From Fodinicola feengrottensis (lineage in GTDB: Bacteria; Actinomycetota; Actinomycetes; Mycobacteriales; HKI-0501), in the NCBI RefSeq assembly GCF_010993775.1, contig NZ_WOTO01000039.1:21799-85798 (forward strand): a DNA stretch of 64,000 nt. Reading direction: 5' to 3'. Position numbers and translations under genes: made by a program. Every line of letters begins with the position of its first letter. Position 1 is the first letter of the stretch. Under the pieces are notes generated by a model that had not been told where the DNA came from, searched no databases, and worked only from the letters and a program-made list of their open reading frames with translations. Shown in pieces: positions 37,269 through 45,947 of this stretch.

Positions 37269-38144
37269 TTGGGGGACCCGCTGCGCGGCCAACCGGCCGT
37301 CGACCGGCTGCTGAAACTGCTGGACCTGGAGCAGCTGGAGGTCGGTTACTTCCGTGGCGTGAGCCCGGAGGTGTCGCTGCAGCGGGTCTTCGGCGGTCAG
37401 GTTGCTGGCCAGGCACTGGTGGCCGCCAGCCGTACGGTGTCCGTCGAGCGCTCGGTGCACTCACTGCACGGCTATTTCATCCGCGCCGGCGACCCGGCCG
37501 TGCCCATCCTCTACACCGTCGAGCCAGTACGGGACGGCCGCTCGTTCACCACCCGGCGGGTCACCGCGATCCAGCACGGTCGTGCGATTTTCTTCATGTC
37601 AGCTTCGTTCCAGGTGACCGAAGAAGGTTTCAGCCACCAGAGCGAGCTGCCCGAGGGGGTGCCAGCTCCGGAGGAGCTCCAGCCGGTCTGGGATGTCGTA
37701 CGCAGGAACCTCCCTCCGGACGCGCCGTGGAACGTGATGGACCACCCGATCGACCTGCGCTACGTCGGGGTGCCCGGCTGGGTTTCGGCCGGCACCCGGC
37801 CGAAGTCGGATCGGCAGCAGGTGTGGATGCGGATCGACGGGAAGCTGCCCGATGACCAGGCGTTGCACGCCTGCGCTTTGACGTACGCGAGCGACCTGAC
37901 GCTGCTGGACTCGACGCTCGCCGTGCATGGCAAGACGTGGGCCGAGGTCAGCAGCGCCAGCCTCGACCACGCCGTCTGGTTCCACCGGCCGTTCCGCGCC
38001 GACGAGTGGTTCCTCTACGACTGCAGCAGCCCGTCGACCTCCGGTGGCCGCGGCCTCGCTTCCGGCCGCTTCTTCACCGCCGACGGCACCCACATCGCCA
38101 CTGTCCTGCAGGAAGGCCTCATCCGCCCGGCCCGTCCCCGATAG
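37269..38144 (+). CDS. tesB: Acyl-CoA thioesterase II
   Basis: The 291-residue double hot-dog thioesterase hydrolyses medium- and long-chain acyl-CoA. Domain 1 has QRVFGGQVAGQALVAASRTV and VHSLHGYFIRAGDP. Domain 2 has YASDLTLLDSTLAVHG with the catalytic Asp region, LDHAVWFHRPFRADEWFLYD and the C-terminal ATVLQEGLIR with the catalytic Gln. It starts at TTG 37269 with GGAG upstream, 13 bp after pyk; this neighbourhood is common in actinobacteria. The frame is intact. Confidence 0.9.
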   Translation: MGDPLRGQPAVDRLLKLLDLEQLEVGYFRGVSPEVSLQRVFGGQVAGQALVAASRTVSVERSVHSLHGYFIRAGDPAVPILYTVEPVRDGRSFTTRRVTAIQHGRAIFFMSASFQVTEEGFSHQSELPEGVPAPEELQPVWDVVRRNLPPDAPWNVMDHPIDLRYVGVPGWVSAGTRPKSDRQQVWMRIDGKLPDDQALHACALTYASDLTLLDSTLAVHGKTWAEVSSASLDHAVWFHRPFRADEWFLYDCSSPSTSGGRGLASGRFFTADGTHIATVLQEGLIRPARPR

Positions 38145-38147
38145 CGT

Positions 38148-39611
38148 TCAGACGGCGGCTTGTATGGTGGCCCAGGCGGCAGTGACGTGGGCGCGGGTGG
38201 TTTGCGGGGCGCCGATGGCGAAGCGCAGGGTGTAGGCGCCTCTGACGCGGGTGTGGGTCAGGTAGAGCTCGCCGGCTGCGTTGAGTGTGCTGAGCAACTC
38301 CTCGTTGGCCGCGTCCTCGCCGCGCAATCGGAAGCACACCAACGAAAACTGGTGGTCGGTGACGATTTTTCGAAGCGGTCGTCGGCCTCGACGAGTCCGG
38401 CGAAATATTCGGCGAGGGCGACGCCGGAGCGTACGTGCGCGCGCATCCCTTCAGCGCCGTACCACCGGATGACGCTCCACAACTTCAACGACCGGAACCT
38501 GCGGCCCAGCGGCGCGTGCCAGTCTCGGTAGTCGATCACCGCGTCCCGACTCGGTGGCGGTATTTCGCAGATATTCCGGCAAAACACTGAGGGCGCCAAT
38601 CAGTGCCGCGCGGTCGCTGGTGAAGAAGATGTCGCAGTCGAAGTTGGTGAGCAGCCATTTGTGGCCGTCCGTGCAATACGAGTCGGCCAGCTCGACCCCG
38701 TCGTGCGAGTCGCGCAGCTCGGGGCAGAGCGCAGCGGCGCCGGCATAGGCGGCGTCGATGTGCAGCCAGATGTTGTTGGCCTGGCACAGCTCACCGATGA
38801 CCCGGACCGGGTCGACGGCGGTGGTCGACGTCGTACCGATGGTGGCCACCACCAGTGCCGGCGTGAGCCCAGCGGCCTTGTCGGCGGCGATCGCCTCGGC
38901 GAGCTTGTCGGTCCGCATCCGGAGCTTGTCGTCGACCTCGATGACCCGCAGTTGCGCGGACCCGACCCCGGCCATGTTGACCGCTTTTTCCACGCTGGAA
39001 TGGGTTTCCGTCGACGTGTAGACAGTGAAGCGGCCGTTGGCGCCACGCTCGCGCACCTGCCCGCCGCTGGCCCGGTGCAGCGCCGCGACCACCGCGACCA
39101 GCGCCGCCGACGAGGCCGAGTCCTGGATGACACCGCCGCCGGCCGACGTCGATCTGTAGGCCGCTGGGAGGCCGAGCAACTCGGCCATCCAGTCCATCAC
39201 CCGGGTCTCGACCTCGGTGCACGCCGGGCTGGTCGCCCACAGCATGCCCTGCACGCCGAGCCCGGCCGACAACATGTCGCCGAGCACGGACGGACCGGTG
39301 GTGGGAGCTGGGAAATACGCGTAAAACTGCGGATGCTGCCAGTGCGTGATGCCGGGCAGCACGATCTCGTCGAGGTCGGCCAACATGTTCTTGCTGAAGT
39401 CGGCGGACCGCTCGCCCTGCTCGGGCGGGTGAGCGGGCAGCCGGGCCGCGATCTCGCCAGGCGAGACCTGCGACAGGACCGGATATTTCTCCACTCCGGC
39501 CCAGTAATCGGCGATCCAGTCGACCACGGTGTGGCCATGGGCGCGGAACTCTTCGGGCGTCATGTGCGGCGAATCTGTCACGCCTTTCAGCGTACGGACG
39601 CCCACCGACAT
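38148..39611 (-). CDS. PLP-dependent aromatic amino-acid-type decarboxylase (two indels)
   Basis: This group II decarboxylase of about 487 residues reads MTPEEFRAHGHTVVDWIADY, then PGITHWQHPQFYAYFPAP, both typical of the aromatic-L-amino-acid/tyrosine/tryptophan decarboxylase family. The PLP lysine is in DGHKWLLTNFDCD, and HIDAAYAG contacts the ring nitrogen. After an indel near 38545 the reading continues AVIDYRDWHAPLGRRFRSLK with WSVIRWYGAEGMR. After a lost A (A6 read as A5) near 38368 it ends LVCFRLRGEDAANEEL. The ATG at 39611 has GAAGGG at the right distance. It lies 21 bp behind the PPOX gene, an apparent operon. Confidence 0.87.
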
Positions 39612-39632
39612 CGAATGCCCTTCAGGGCAGGG

Positions 39633-40073
39633 TCAGTGGGTAAGGTCAGCGATCGCGACGACCTTCTCGATGCGTACGCGTACGAGCAGCTCGCCCGGCG
39701 CCGCGTTGCGCTTGCCGTAGTCCTCGGCCGCTTCGGCGCCCATATAGCGGCCGCCGAGTCGGGTTCCCCAGGTCAGCAGGTCGTCCAGGTCTTCGCTGAT
39801 GGTGGCGGTGCCCTGGATCGTGACGAAGGAGAACGGCGGGTGCGGGTCGTCGACGGAGATCGACACCCGCGGGTCGCGTACGAGCGATTTTCCCTTGACC
39901 GACGTCGAACCGGTCATGAAGACGATGTCGTCCCCGTCGAGGTCAAACCACACCGGCGCCACGTGCGGTCGGCCGTCGGCTCGTACGGTCGCGACCATCC
40001 CGGTCCGCGTCCCGTCGGTGATGAACTGTCGCCACTCTTGCTCGGTCATCGGGTGCGCTGCCATATCGGTCAC
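39633..40073 (-). CDS. PPOX-class (F420-dependent type) oxidoreductase
   Basis: The 146-residue split-barrel protein has GTRTGMVATVRADGRPHVAP and VWFDLDGDDIVFMTG, the flavin/F420-binding entry of the pyridoxamine-5-phosphate-oxidase-like family. DPRVSISVDDPHPPFSFV is typical of the TIGR03618 branch that uses F420. It starts at GTG 40073, or ATG 40064. It is followed closely by the PLP decarboxylase, so the pair is probably co-expressed. The frame is intact. Confidence 0.82.
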   Translation of the reverse strand: MTDMAAHPMTEQEWRQFITDGTRTGMVATVRADGRPHVAPVWFDLDGDDIVFMTGSTSVKGKSLVRDPRVSISVDDPHPPFSFVTIQGTATISEDLDDLLTWGTRLGGRYMGAEAAEDYGKRNAAPGELLVRVRIEKVVAIADLTH

Positions 40074-40108
40074 CCTAGCTCCGCGCCCCGCGTCCCGCTC
40101 TCTCGGTG

Positions 40109-40199
40109 TTGATCTTGTTTAGTTGGCCTACCCAAAGCGGACATGCGTACGAAATATCCCTTTTGGATAGGCTAACTAAACAAGATCAACAACGGGAAG
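40109..40199. repeat. Palindromic repeat, left copy of cassette 1
   Basis: Its left arm TTGATCTTGTTTAGTT pairs with AACTAAACAAGATCAA of the right arm, and the match continues inward (GGCCTACCC against GGATAGGCT) for about 27 bp with two mismatches. The 27-base loop holds ACATGCGTACGA. The copy at 41228 is 94% identical. It lies in the divergent gap between the PPOX gene and the nuclease gene, where a terminator is not expected. Confidence 0.85.
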
Positions 40200-40319
40200 C
40201 GGGACGGGAGAATAGCAGGTGGGTGGCGGAGGGAAGTGGGTTTCCACAGGGGGAAGGGGGATCCACAGATTGCGGTACGGGCGCGGTGAACCAGGGGAAG
40301 CGCTGCCAGGTTTGGGGGC

Positions 40320-41213
40320 ATGGCGAAAGAGAAACCGCTTCCTGCGTTGCCGGTGGGATTCCGGCGGGAGATCGCGCTTGAACGTGGGGTAAGCGCGAGG
40401 CAACTCCGTGGAGCGCGATTCGAGCGACTCTCGTACGGCAAGTATGTCGTTCGTGGTCGGTCTGGCGACGGGTGGCAGGCGCTGCTCGCGGCTCTGCCGC
40501 CCAGTGCCGCAGTTAGTCATGTTTCTGCTCTGCGGCTGCTCGGTTGTCCCATACCGTGGCAGCTCAGCGAAGACGAATCGCTACATGTCACGGTGCCGCA
40601 AGGGCATGGGTATCCGCGCCATCCGCTCATCACCGCTCACGGCCGGATCCTGCCGCCCGAGGATCGGATGATCCTGGACGGCACCTCGGTGACCAACGCC
40701 GAGCGGACATTTCTCGATCTCACCACCGAACTGTCCGCCGAGTCTTTGGTCGTCGTTGGCGATGGACTGATTCGAGCCGGTTGGACAAGTCGCGACCACC
40801 TGCTTGCGCGAGCGGAGGCTGCGTACCGACGACGTGGCGCGCTTCTCGCCCGTAAGGTGACGCCTATCCTGGATGGCCGTTCTCAGTCACCGCCGGAAAG
40901 TATGTTGCGGTTTCGGATCATCAGCGACTATCTCCCAGCACCCGAACCGCAATGCCCAGTCACCACGGCATCCGGGGTGGTCGTCGGTCATTCCGACCTC
41001 GGTTGGAAACGGTGGCAGGTCGCCGCCGAGTACGAAGGACGACACCACGCCGACGATGATGAGCAGTTCGGCTACGACATCGAGCGATACACAGCAATGG
41101 CCGCCGCGGGCTGGATCGTGTTACGGGCCGCCCGCAGCGACCTGCGCGACGGCAGTCGCCGCTACCTCGCGCAGGTCCGCCGCACCCTCGCCAGCCGCGG
41201 CGCCCCCTGCTAA
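40320..41213 (+). CDS. AbiEi-like / DUF559-type endonuclease domain protein
   Basis: The 297-residue protein has two parts. Residues 10-160 look like the AbiEi antitoxin-type winged-helix and linker region (RQLRGARFERLSYGKYVV; AAVSHVSALRLLGCPIP; NAERTFLDLTTEL). Residues 185-290 are a Vsr/DUF559 PD-(D/E)xK nuclease: Glu193 (SPPES), Asp226 (GHSDLGW), Glu237 and Glu239 with two His (AEYEGRHH), then GYDIERYTAMAAAGWIVLRA. Such genes are common orphans in actinobacteria and their role is unknown. It is bracketed by 91-base palindromic repeats. A paralogue lies at 59134-59992. The frame is intact. Confidence 0.75.
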   Translation: MAKEKPLPALPVGFRREIALERGVSARQLRGARFERLSYGKYVVRGRSGDGWQALLAALPPSAAVSHVSALRLLGCPIPWQLSEDESLHVTVPQGHGYPRHPLITAHGRILPPEDRMILDGTSVTNAERTFLDLTTELSAESLVVVGDGLIRAGWTSRDHLLARAEAAYRRRGALLARKVTPILDGRSQSPPESMLRFRIISDYLPAPEPQCPVTTASGVVVGHSDLGWKRWQVAAEYEGRHHADDDEQFGYDIERYTAMAAAGWIVLRAARSDLRDGSRRYLAQVRRTLASRGAPC

Positions 41214-41227
41214 GTACAAAAACGTTG

Positions 41228-41318
41228 TTGATCTTGGTTACTTTGCCTACCCAAAGCGGACATGCGTACGAAGTATCCCTTTTGGATAGGCCAACTAAAC
41301 AAGATCAACAACGGGAAG
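41228..41318. repeat. Palindromic repeat, right copy of cassette 1
   Basis: Same orientation and 94% identical to 40109-40199 (five differences in 91 bases). An added GTTG at 41224 extends the stem with CAAC at the other end. It sits between the nuclease gene and the stop codon (41320-41322) of the convergent acyl-CoA dehydrogenase gene, so here it could also act as a bidirectional terminator. Confidence 0.85.
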
Positions 41319-41319
41319 G

Positions 41320-42552
41320 TTAGCGGATGTGCAGGCCGGAGATGGCGCGGGAGATGACCAGGCGCTGGATTTCGCTGGTGCCTTCGAAAATGGTGAAGAT
41401 CTTGGCGTCCCGGTACATTCGTTCGACGGGGTGTTCGCGGCTGTAGCCGGCGCCGCCGAGGATTTGTACGGCGCGCTCGGCCGACCAGACGGCGACCTCG
41501 CCGGCTTTGAGCTTGGACATCGAGCCTTCGGCGGCCTCGAAAGGCTTACCGTTGCGGCCCATCCAGGCGGCCCGCCAGACCAGCAGCCGGGCGCAGTCGA
41601 TCTCCATTTTCATGTCCGCGAGGGTGAACGCGATCGACTGGTTGTCGATAATCGGCCGGCCGAACTGGACCCGATTTTTGGCGTATTCCAAGGCATAGTC
41701 GTACGCGGCGCGGGCGATGCCGACGGCCTGTGAGCCGACCGTCGGGCGGCTCAGCTCGAAGGTCTGCATGGCGGCCTGCGAGCGGCTCTGCTGGGGCGCC
41801 TTGCCGGCCTTGACGTCGCGGGCACGAGCCAGCCGCTCGTCGAGTTTGTCCTTACCGCCCAACAAACACGAGCCTGGCACGCGTACGTCGTCAAGGAAGA
41901 TGTCCGCGGTGTGCGAGGCGTGCAGGCCGAGTTTCTTGATTTTACGGGTGGATTCCAGGCCTGGTGTGCCAGGTGGCACCACGAAGGCCGCCTGCCCGCG
42001 AGCCGCCAGCTCTGGATCGACGGACGCGACCACCACATGTACGTTCGCGATGCCGCCGTTGGTGATCCAAGCCTTCTGTCCGTTGAGGACCCACTCGTCC
42101 TTGGCCTCGTCGTAGCGGGCCCTGACCTTCATGGACGACACGTCGGAGCCGGCTTCTGGCTCTGATACGGCGAAAGCGGCGACCTTGGGATCGTCCGCGT
42201 CACCGAAACACTGCGGCACCCATTCGGCCAGCTGGTCGGGCGTACCAGCGGAGAAAATGCCGGCGACGCCAAGCATCGTGCCGAAAATCGCCAGCCCGAT
42301 GCCGGCGTCGCCCCAGAACAGCTCCTCGTTGGCGATCGGCATCGACAGACCGGTCGGGTCGGCCCAGAAGGTCGCCATCGTTTCGAAGCTGTACAGCCCG
42401 ATCTTGGCCGCCTCGGAGATGATCGGCCACGGCGTTTCCTCGCGCTCGTCCCATTCCGAGGCGGCCGGGCGCAGTACCTCGGCGGCGAAACCGTGCACCC
42501 AGTCGCGCAGGTCCCGCTGGTCTTCGTCCAGTTCCAGGGAAAAGGTCATCAT
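41320..42552 (-). CDS. Acyl-CoA dehydrogenase
   Basis: The 410-residue flavoprotein oxidises acyl-CoA to enoyl-CoA, passing electrons to ETF. AFAVSEPEAGSDVSSMKVRA is the FAD/substrate signature, ITNGGIANVHVVV follows, and FTIFEGTSEIQRLVISRAIS holds the catalytic Glu and the C-terminal family motif. It lies 1 bp behind the SCP2 gene in one operon, downstream of a TetR operator at 43025. The start is ATG 42552 or 42549. The frame is intact. Confidence 0.9.
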   Translation of the reverse strand: MMTFSLELDEDQRDLRDWVHGFAAEVLRPAASEWDEREETPWPIISEAAKIGLYSFETMATFWADPTGLSMPIANEELFWGDAGIGLAIFGTMLGVAGIFSAGTPDQLAEWVPQCFGDADDPKVAAFAVSEPEAGSDVSSMKVRARYDEAKDEWVLNGQKAWITNGGIANVHVVVASVDPELAARGQAAFVVPPGTPGLESTRKIKKLGLHASHTADIFLDDVRVPGSCLLGGKDKLDERLARARDVKAGKAPQQSRSQAAMQTFELSRPTVGSQAVGIARAAYDYALEYAKNRVQFGRPIIDNQSIAFTLADMKMEIDCARLLVWRAAWMGRNGKPFEAAEGSMSKLKAGEVAVWSAERAVQILGGAGYSREHPVERMYRDAKIFTIFEGTSEIQRLVISRAISGLHIR

Positions 42553-42553
42553 C

Positions 42554-43012
42554 TCACGCTTTCGGGATGTCGAAGTAGTTGGTCAGCCCGGCGCCGAGCG
42601 CGAGGTCGCCGGCCAGCTGCAGCTTTTTCGTCATGAACAGGGTCGGTCCGGAGGCGTTTCCGGACACCAGCCTGAGAAAGTTGACACCGTCGGTGGTGAT
42701 CGTGAGGCGCGGCTGTCCCTCACTGCCGGGGCCCACGGTGCAGCCGCCGTTCGCGATGTGCAGCTCGTACCGGTCGTACTCACCGTCCGGGCGGCCGCTG
42801 ATCCGCCACCGGATGATCGCGTCCATCGAGGTGATCTTGTCCTTGCGGACCCGCCGGGCCATCTGCGCGAAGATCTCGTCGAGCACCAGGTTGCGGTGCT
42901 CGCCGGTCATCAGCTGCTCGAGCTCGTCCTTCGGGGTCGTCTTCACCAACCGGGCGAGCTCGGCCGCGTCCATGTTCGCGAAGTCGAGTTGGCTGGGATC
43001 GAACGTGGTCAT
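42554..43012 (-). CDS. SCP2 sterol-binding domain protein
   Basis: The 152-residue protein has an N-terminal helical part (DFANMDAAELARLVKTTPKD) and then an SCP2 fold: RWRISGRPDGEYDRYELHIA, GQPRLTITTDGVNFLRLVSG and TLFMTKKLQLAGDLALG. SCP2 domains bind fatty acyl or sterol lipids. The pairing with an acyl-CoA dehydrogenase and TetR control suggests a carrier role in acyl-chain breakdown. ATG 43012 lies just after the operator region. The frame is intact. Confidence 0.87.
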   Translation of the reverse strand: MTTFDPSQLDFANMDAAELARLVKTTPKDELEQLMTGEHRNLVLDEIFAQMARRVRKDKITSMDAIIRWRISGRPDGEYDRYELHIANGGCTVGPGSEGQPRLTITTDGVNFLRLVSGNASGPTLFMTKKLQLAGDLALGAGLTNYFDIPKA

Positions 43013-43024
43013 CTGGCGTCCCTT

Positions 43025-43055
43025 CTTACTTACCAGTAAGATTACTGCGGGTAAG
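43025..43055. promoter_or_regulatory. TetR operator between SCP2 and tetR
   Basis: CTTACTTACCAGTAAG (43025-43040) is followed by ATTACTGCGGGTAAG (43041-43055). The first has a perfect CTTAC/GTAAG core. It lies between the divergent SCP2 and TetR genes and matches 13 of 16 bases of the site at 45877-45892, which suggests one regulator controls both loci. Confidence 0.6.
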
Positions 43056-43066
43056 TTTAGGACCTG

Positions 43067-43714
43067 ATGGATAGAGTGCGCAACGTGACCGGGAAGACCA
43101 AACGGCTGCCACGGTACGTACGTGAGCAGCAGATGTTGGACGCGGCGGTGCAGATGTTCGCCCGCCGCGGCTACCACGCTGCCTCGATGGACGAGGTGGC
43201 GGAGCTCGCGGGTGTGTCCAAGCCGATGGTCTACCTCTATCTCGGCAGCAAAGAGGAGCTCTTCCTGGCCTGCATCCGCCGCGAGGCGGGCCGGTTACTG
43301 GACGCGTTCGCTGGCCAGGTTAACCAGGCGGATGCTCCTGACCAGCAGCTTTGGCACGCGCTGCGGGCCTTCTTCGTGCTGGTCGCGGAAAATCGGGATT
43401 CGTGGCGGGTGCTGCACCAGCAGGCGCCGGCGCACGGCGAGCCGTTCGCCGGCGAGGTGGCCGCGATGCGTACGGCCATCATCGCCTTCGCGGCCGACCT
43501 GATCGACCAGAACATCCGCTCGCGGGGCGTGTCCGAGGCCACCGAGCACGACGTGTCCGCGCTGGCCCACGCCCTGGTGGGGGCGGGCGAGTCGCTCGCC
43601 GACTGGGCCACCGAGCACCCGGACGAGGACCCCGCGACCACCGCTCGCCGGCTGATGAACTTTGCCTGGATGGGCCTGGACAACCTGCTGCACGGTTCCA
43701 TCTGGCGGCCCTGA
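43067..43714 (+). CDS. TetR family transcriptional regulator of acyl-chain genes
   Basis: The 215-residue repressor has the HTH in QMLDAAVQMFARRGYHAASM, DEVAELAGVSKPMVYLYLGS and KEELFLACI. The C-terminal ligand domain is helical, with MNFAWMGLDNLLHG at the end. It is divergent from SCP2/acyl-CoA dehydrogenase and convergent with MaoC/FabG. The same operator type occurs at 43025 and 45877, so it probably represses the SCP2 operon, its own gene, and the fabG-maoC and thiolase transcripts, released by acyl-CoA (inference from gene content). The frame is intact. Confidence 0.87.
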   Translation: MDRVRNVTGKTKRLPRYVREQQMLDAAVQMFARRGYHAASMDEVAELAGVSKPMVYLYLGSKEELFLACIRREAGRLLDAFAGQVNQADAPDQQLWHALRAFFVLVAENRDSWRVLHQQAPAHGEPFAGEVAAMRTAIIAFAADLIDQNIRSRGVSEATEHDVSALAHALVGAGESLADWATEHPDEDPATTARRLMNFAWMGLDNLLHGSIWRP

Positions 43715-43719
43715 GCGCG

Positions 43720-44548
43720 CTAGAGGGTGTGCAGATGGCCTGCGAGGTGCGGAGCGCGGCCGGTGACCGAGAAGTCCCAGCCGTCGGGCGTACGCGATGC
43801 CGAGAAAGTGGCTCGGCTGGGGAGCGGCAGCGGCTTGGCGAAGTCGACGGCCACCTCGTACGAGTCAGGTAAGCGCGAGTCCAACGTGGCCAGGCAGCGG
43901 GCCTTCGTATACATCCCGTGCGCGATGGCGGTCTTGAAGCCGAAGAGCCGGGCGGTCGCCGCGTGCAGGTGGATGGGGTTGCGGTCGCCGGAGACGGCGG
44001 CATAGCGGCGGCCGGTGTCGGCTGGCAGCCGCCAGATCGCGGTCGGGGGTCACCGCGACGGGCCGGTCGGACGACCCGGACCCAGACGACGTGCGGTGCA
44101 GGTACGTGCTGCGGCTCGTCCATGCCAGGCCGTCGCTAGTGTACGCCTCGGACATTATCGCGAACTGGATGCCGCGCCGGTGCTCTGCCAGATCCGACGC
44201 GTAAACCCGCAGCTCAAGTGTGTCGTCGGCGGACAGCGGCCGGATCTGGGTGATCACATTCCGGATGTGTACGAGGCCCATCAAGGCAAACGGGAAGGCC
44301 CGGTCCGACATCAGCCGCATCGCCATCGGGAAGGCCAGCATGTGCGGATAGGTGGACGGCAGGCGGTCGCTGGTCGGGAAGCCGCAGACCTGCGCGTACG
44401 CGGCCAGATGCGGACGCGAGACCGTGACACCGGGCATCGTGAGCGACGTGTCCGGCAGGATCCCGCCCGTCGGCCCGAGTCCCGGAAGGCTGCGCATAAG
44501 GACGGTCGCGTACGTACGAGCGAGGCTTGGTTGTTCAGTGACCAGCAT
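43720..44548 (-). CDS. MaoC family (R)-specific enoyl-CoA/ACP hydratase, HtdX-like (one indel)
   Basis: The double hot-dog hydratase is about 275 residues once corrected. It begins MLVTEQPSLARTYATVLMRS; the catalytic hot-dog part is VSGDRNPIHLHAATARLFGF with KTAIAHGMYTKARCLATL, the Asp/His dyad of the MaoC family. An extra G near 44030 (CTGGCGGCTG for CTGCGGCTG) breaks the frame just before it. The start overlaps the fabG stop (TGATG). The order FabG4-HtdX next to FadA2 matches the mycobacterial Rv0241c-Rv0243 locus. Confidence 0.85.
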
Positions 44549-45868
44549 CAGGCCCCCAGCAGACTCTGGCCGCAGACGCGCACGACGCAGCCGCTGACGC
44601 CGGCCGAGCCGGGGTGCGCCAGCCAGGCGATCGTCTCGGCCACGTCGATCGGCAGGCCGCCCTGCGCGAGGCTGTTCAGCCGCCGGCCGACCTCGCGAAC
44701 CGTGACCGGCATGCTCGCGGTCATCTTCGTTTCGATGAATCCAGGCGCCACCGCGTTGATCGTGGCGGGCAGGGAATGCAGCCGGGGCGCCAAAGTCTGG
44801 GCGAGGCCAATTACACCCGCTTTGGTGGCACCATAATTCGTCTGGCCAGCGTTGCCGGCGATGCCCGCGATCGATGCCAGGCCGACGATCCGTCCGCCCG
44901 TACGAAGCACCTGGTGCTCGACGAAATGGTCGTTGATTCGCGCCGGTGCCACCACATTCACCGCGAGGACCGAGTCCCACTGGGCCTCGCTCATCCGGGC
45001 GAGCGTCTTGTCACGGATGATGCCGGCGTTATGGACGACGATGTCGACGCCCTGATGTCGAGTCGACAGGTGCTCGGCGAGCGCGGCCGGCGCCTTCTCG
45101 GCGGTGATGTCCAGCTGCAGGCTCGATCCGCCGACCGCGTTGGCGACTCGTGACAGGTCCTCGCCCTGCGCTGGTACGTCGAGGCAGACGACGTGAGCGC
45201 CGTCGCGGGCCAGCGTTTTTCGCGATGGCGGCGCCAATTCCGCGGGACGCACCGGTCACCAGGGCGACTTTGCCGGCCAGTGGGCGGTCGTGGTCTTGCA
45301 CTTGCGGTATCTCGGCCACGCCGACGCGTACGACCTGCCCGGAAACGTACGCGGACTTGCCGGACAGGAAGAACCGCAGCGTCGATTCCAGTGCGTCCTC
45401 GGCGCCCTCGGCCACGTAGATCAGCTGTGCGGTGGCGCCGCGTCCGACCTCTTTGCCGAGCGATCGTACGAAGCCTTCCAGCGCTCGCTGAGCGACCGCC
45501 TCGGCGACGTTTTCTGTTGACTCAGGCGCAGTTCCGAGGACAGGGACGCGCCCGGATGGACGCACCGACCGGACGACCGGATGGAAGAAGTCGTAGAGCT
45601 CGCGCAGCTGCTCGGGGGCAATGATCCCGGTCGCGTCGAAGACGAGTCCGTATGGCGAAGCACTGTCCGCCGTTTCGATACCAATGGCTTCCAGGGTCTT
45701 CGTCAGGGTCGACAGCAGTCGGCCGTGCCCGCCGAGCAGCACCGGCCCGGCCGCGATCGGTTGGCCGGGCTCGTACCGGCGAAGGCGGACCGGCCGGGGC
45801 AGGCCGAGTCGCTGGGCGACTGCCTTGCCTGGACCGGAGGAGACGAACTGCTGGTAGAGATCGGCCAT
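44548..45868 (-). CDS. 3-oxoacyl-ACP/CoA reductase, FabG4-like long form (one indel)
   Basis: This two-part protein has about 439 residues. An N-terminal flavodoxin-like domain (about 1-205) is followed by a complete SDR domain: KVALVTGASRGIGAAIAK, VVHNAGIIRDKTLARM and SIAGIAGNAGQTNYGATKAG with Ser, Tyr and Lys. This length and layout are those of FabG4, which reduces 3-oxoacyl-CoA with NADH. An extra A near 45222 (A4 read as A5) breaks the frame after AAIAK. The ATG at 45868 lies 6 nt from TAAGGAT on its strand, probably leaderless, with a TetR-type operator overlapping the promoter. Confidence 0.87.
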
Positions 45869-45876
45869 ACCCCATC

Positions 45877-45905
45877 CTTACTTGCGAGTAAGTCTACTCG
45901 CAAGT
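45877..45905. promoter_or_regulatory. TetR operator between fabG and thiolase genes
   Basis: CTTACTTGCGAGTAAG (45877-45892) matches the site at 43025-43040. It sits in a larger palindrome with perfect 11-bp arms (45880-45890 and 45895-45905, spacer AGTC). It overlaps the probable -10 boxes of both divergent genes. One TetR-type repressor, most likely the one at 43067, should control both directions. Confidence 0.65.
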
Positions 45906-45947
45906 ATGGTCGGTTTCACCCGCTCTCGCCAGTGCCAGGAGACTCGT

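Larger units (their letters stand above)
40109..41318 (+). mobile_element. Palindrome-bracketed nuclease cassette 1
   Basis: Two copies of a 91-base palindromic repeat (40109-40199 and 41228-41318, direct orientation, five mismatches) bracket one gene with a DUF559/Vsr-like nuclease domain. The right copy ends 1 nt from the stop codon of the next gene. No transposase or integrase is present. A second, unrelated pair of palindromes brackets a paralogous gene at 59.1-60.1 kb, which is why I treat this as a unit. Mobility is inference. Confidence 0.5.
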
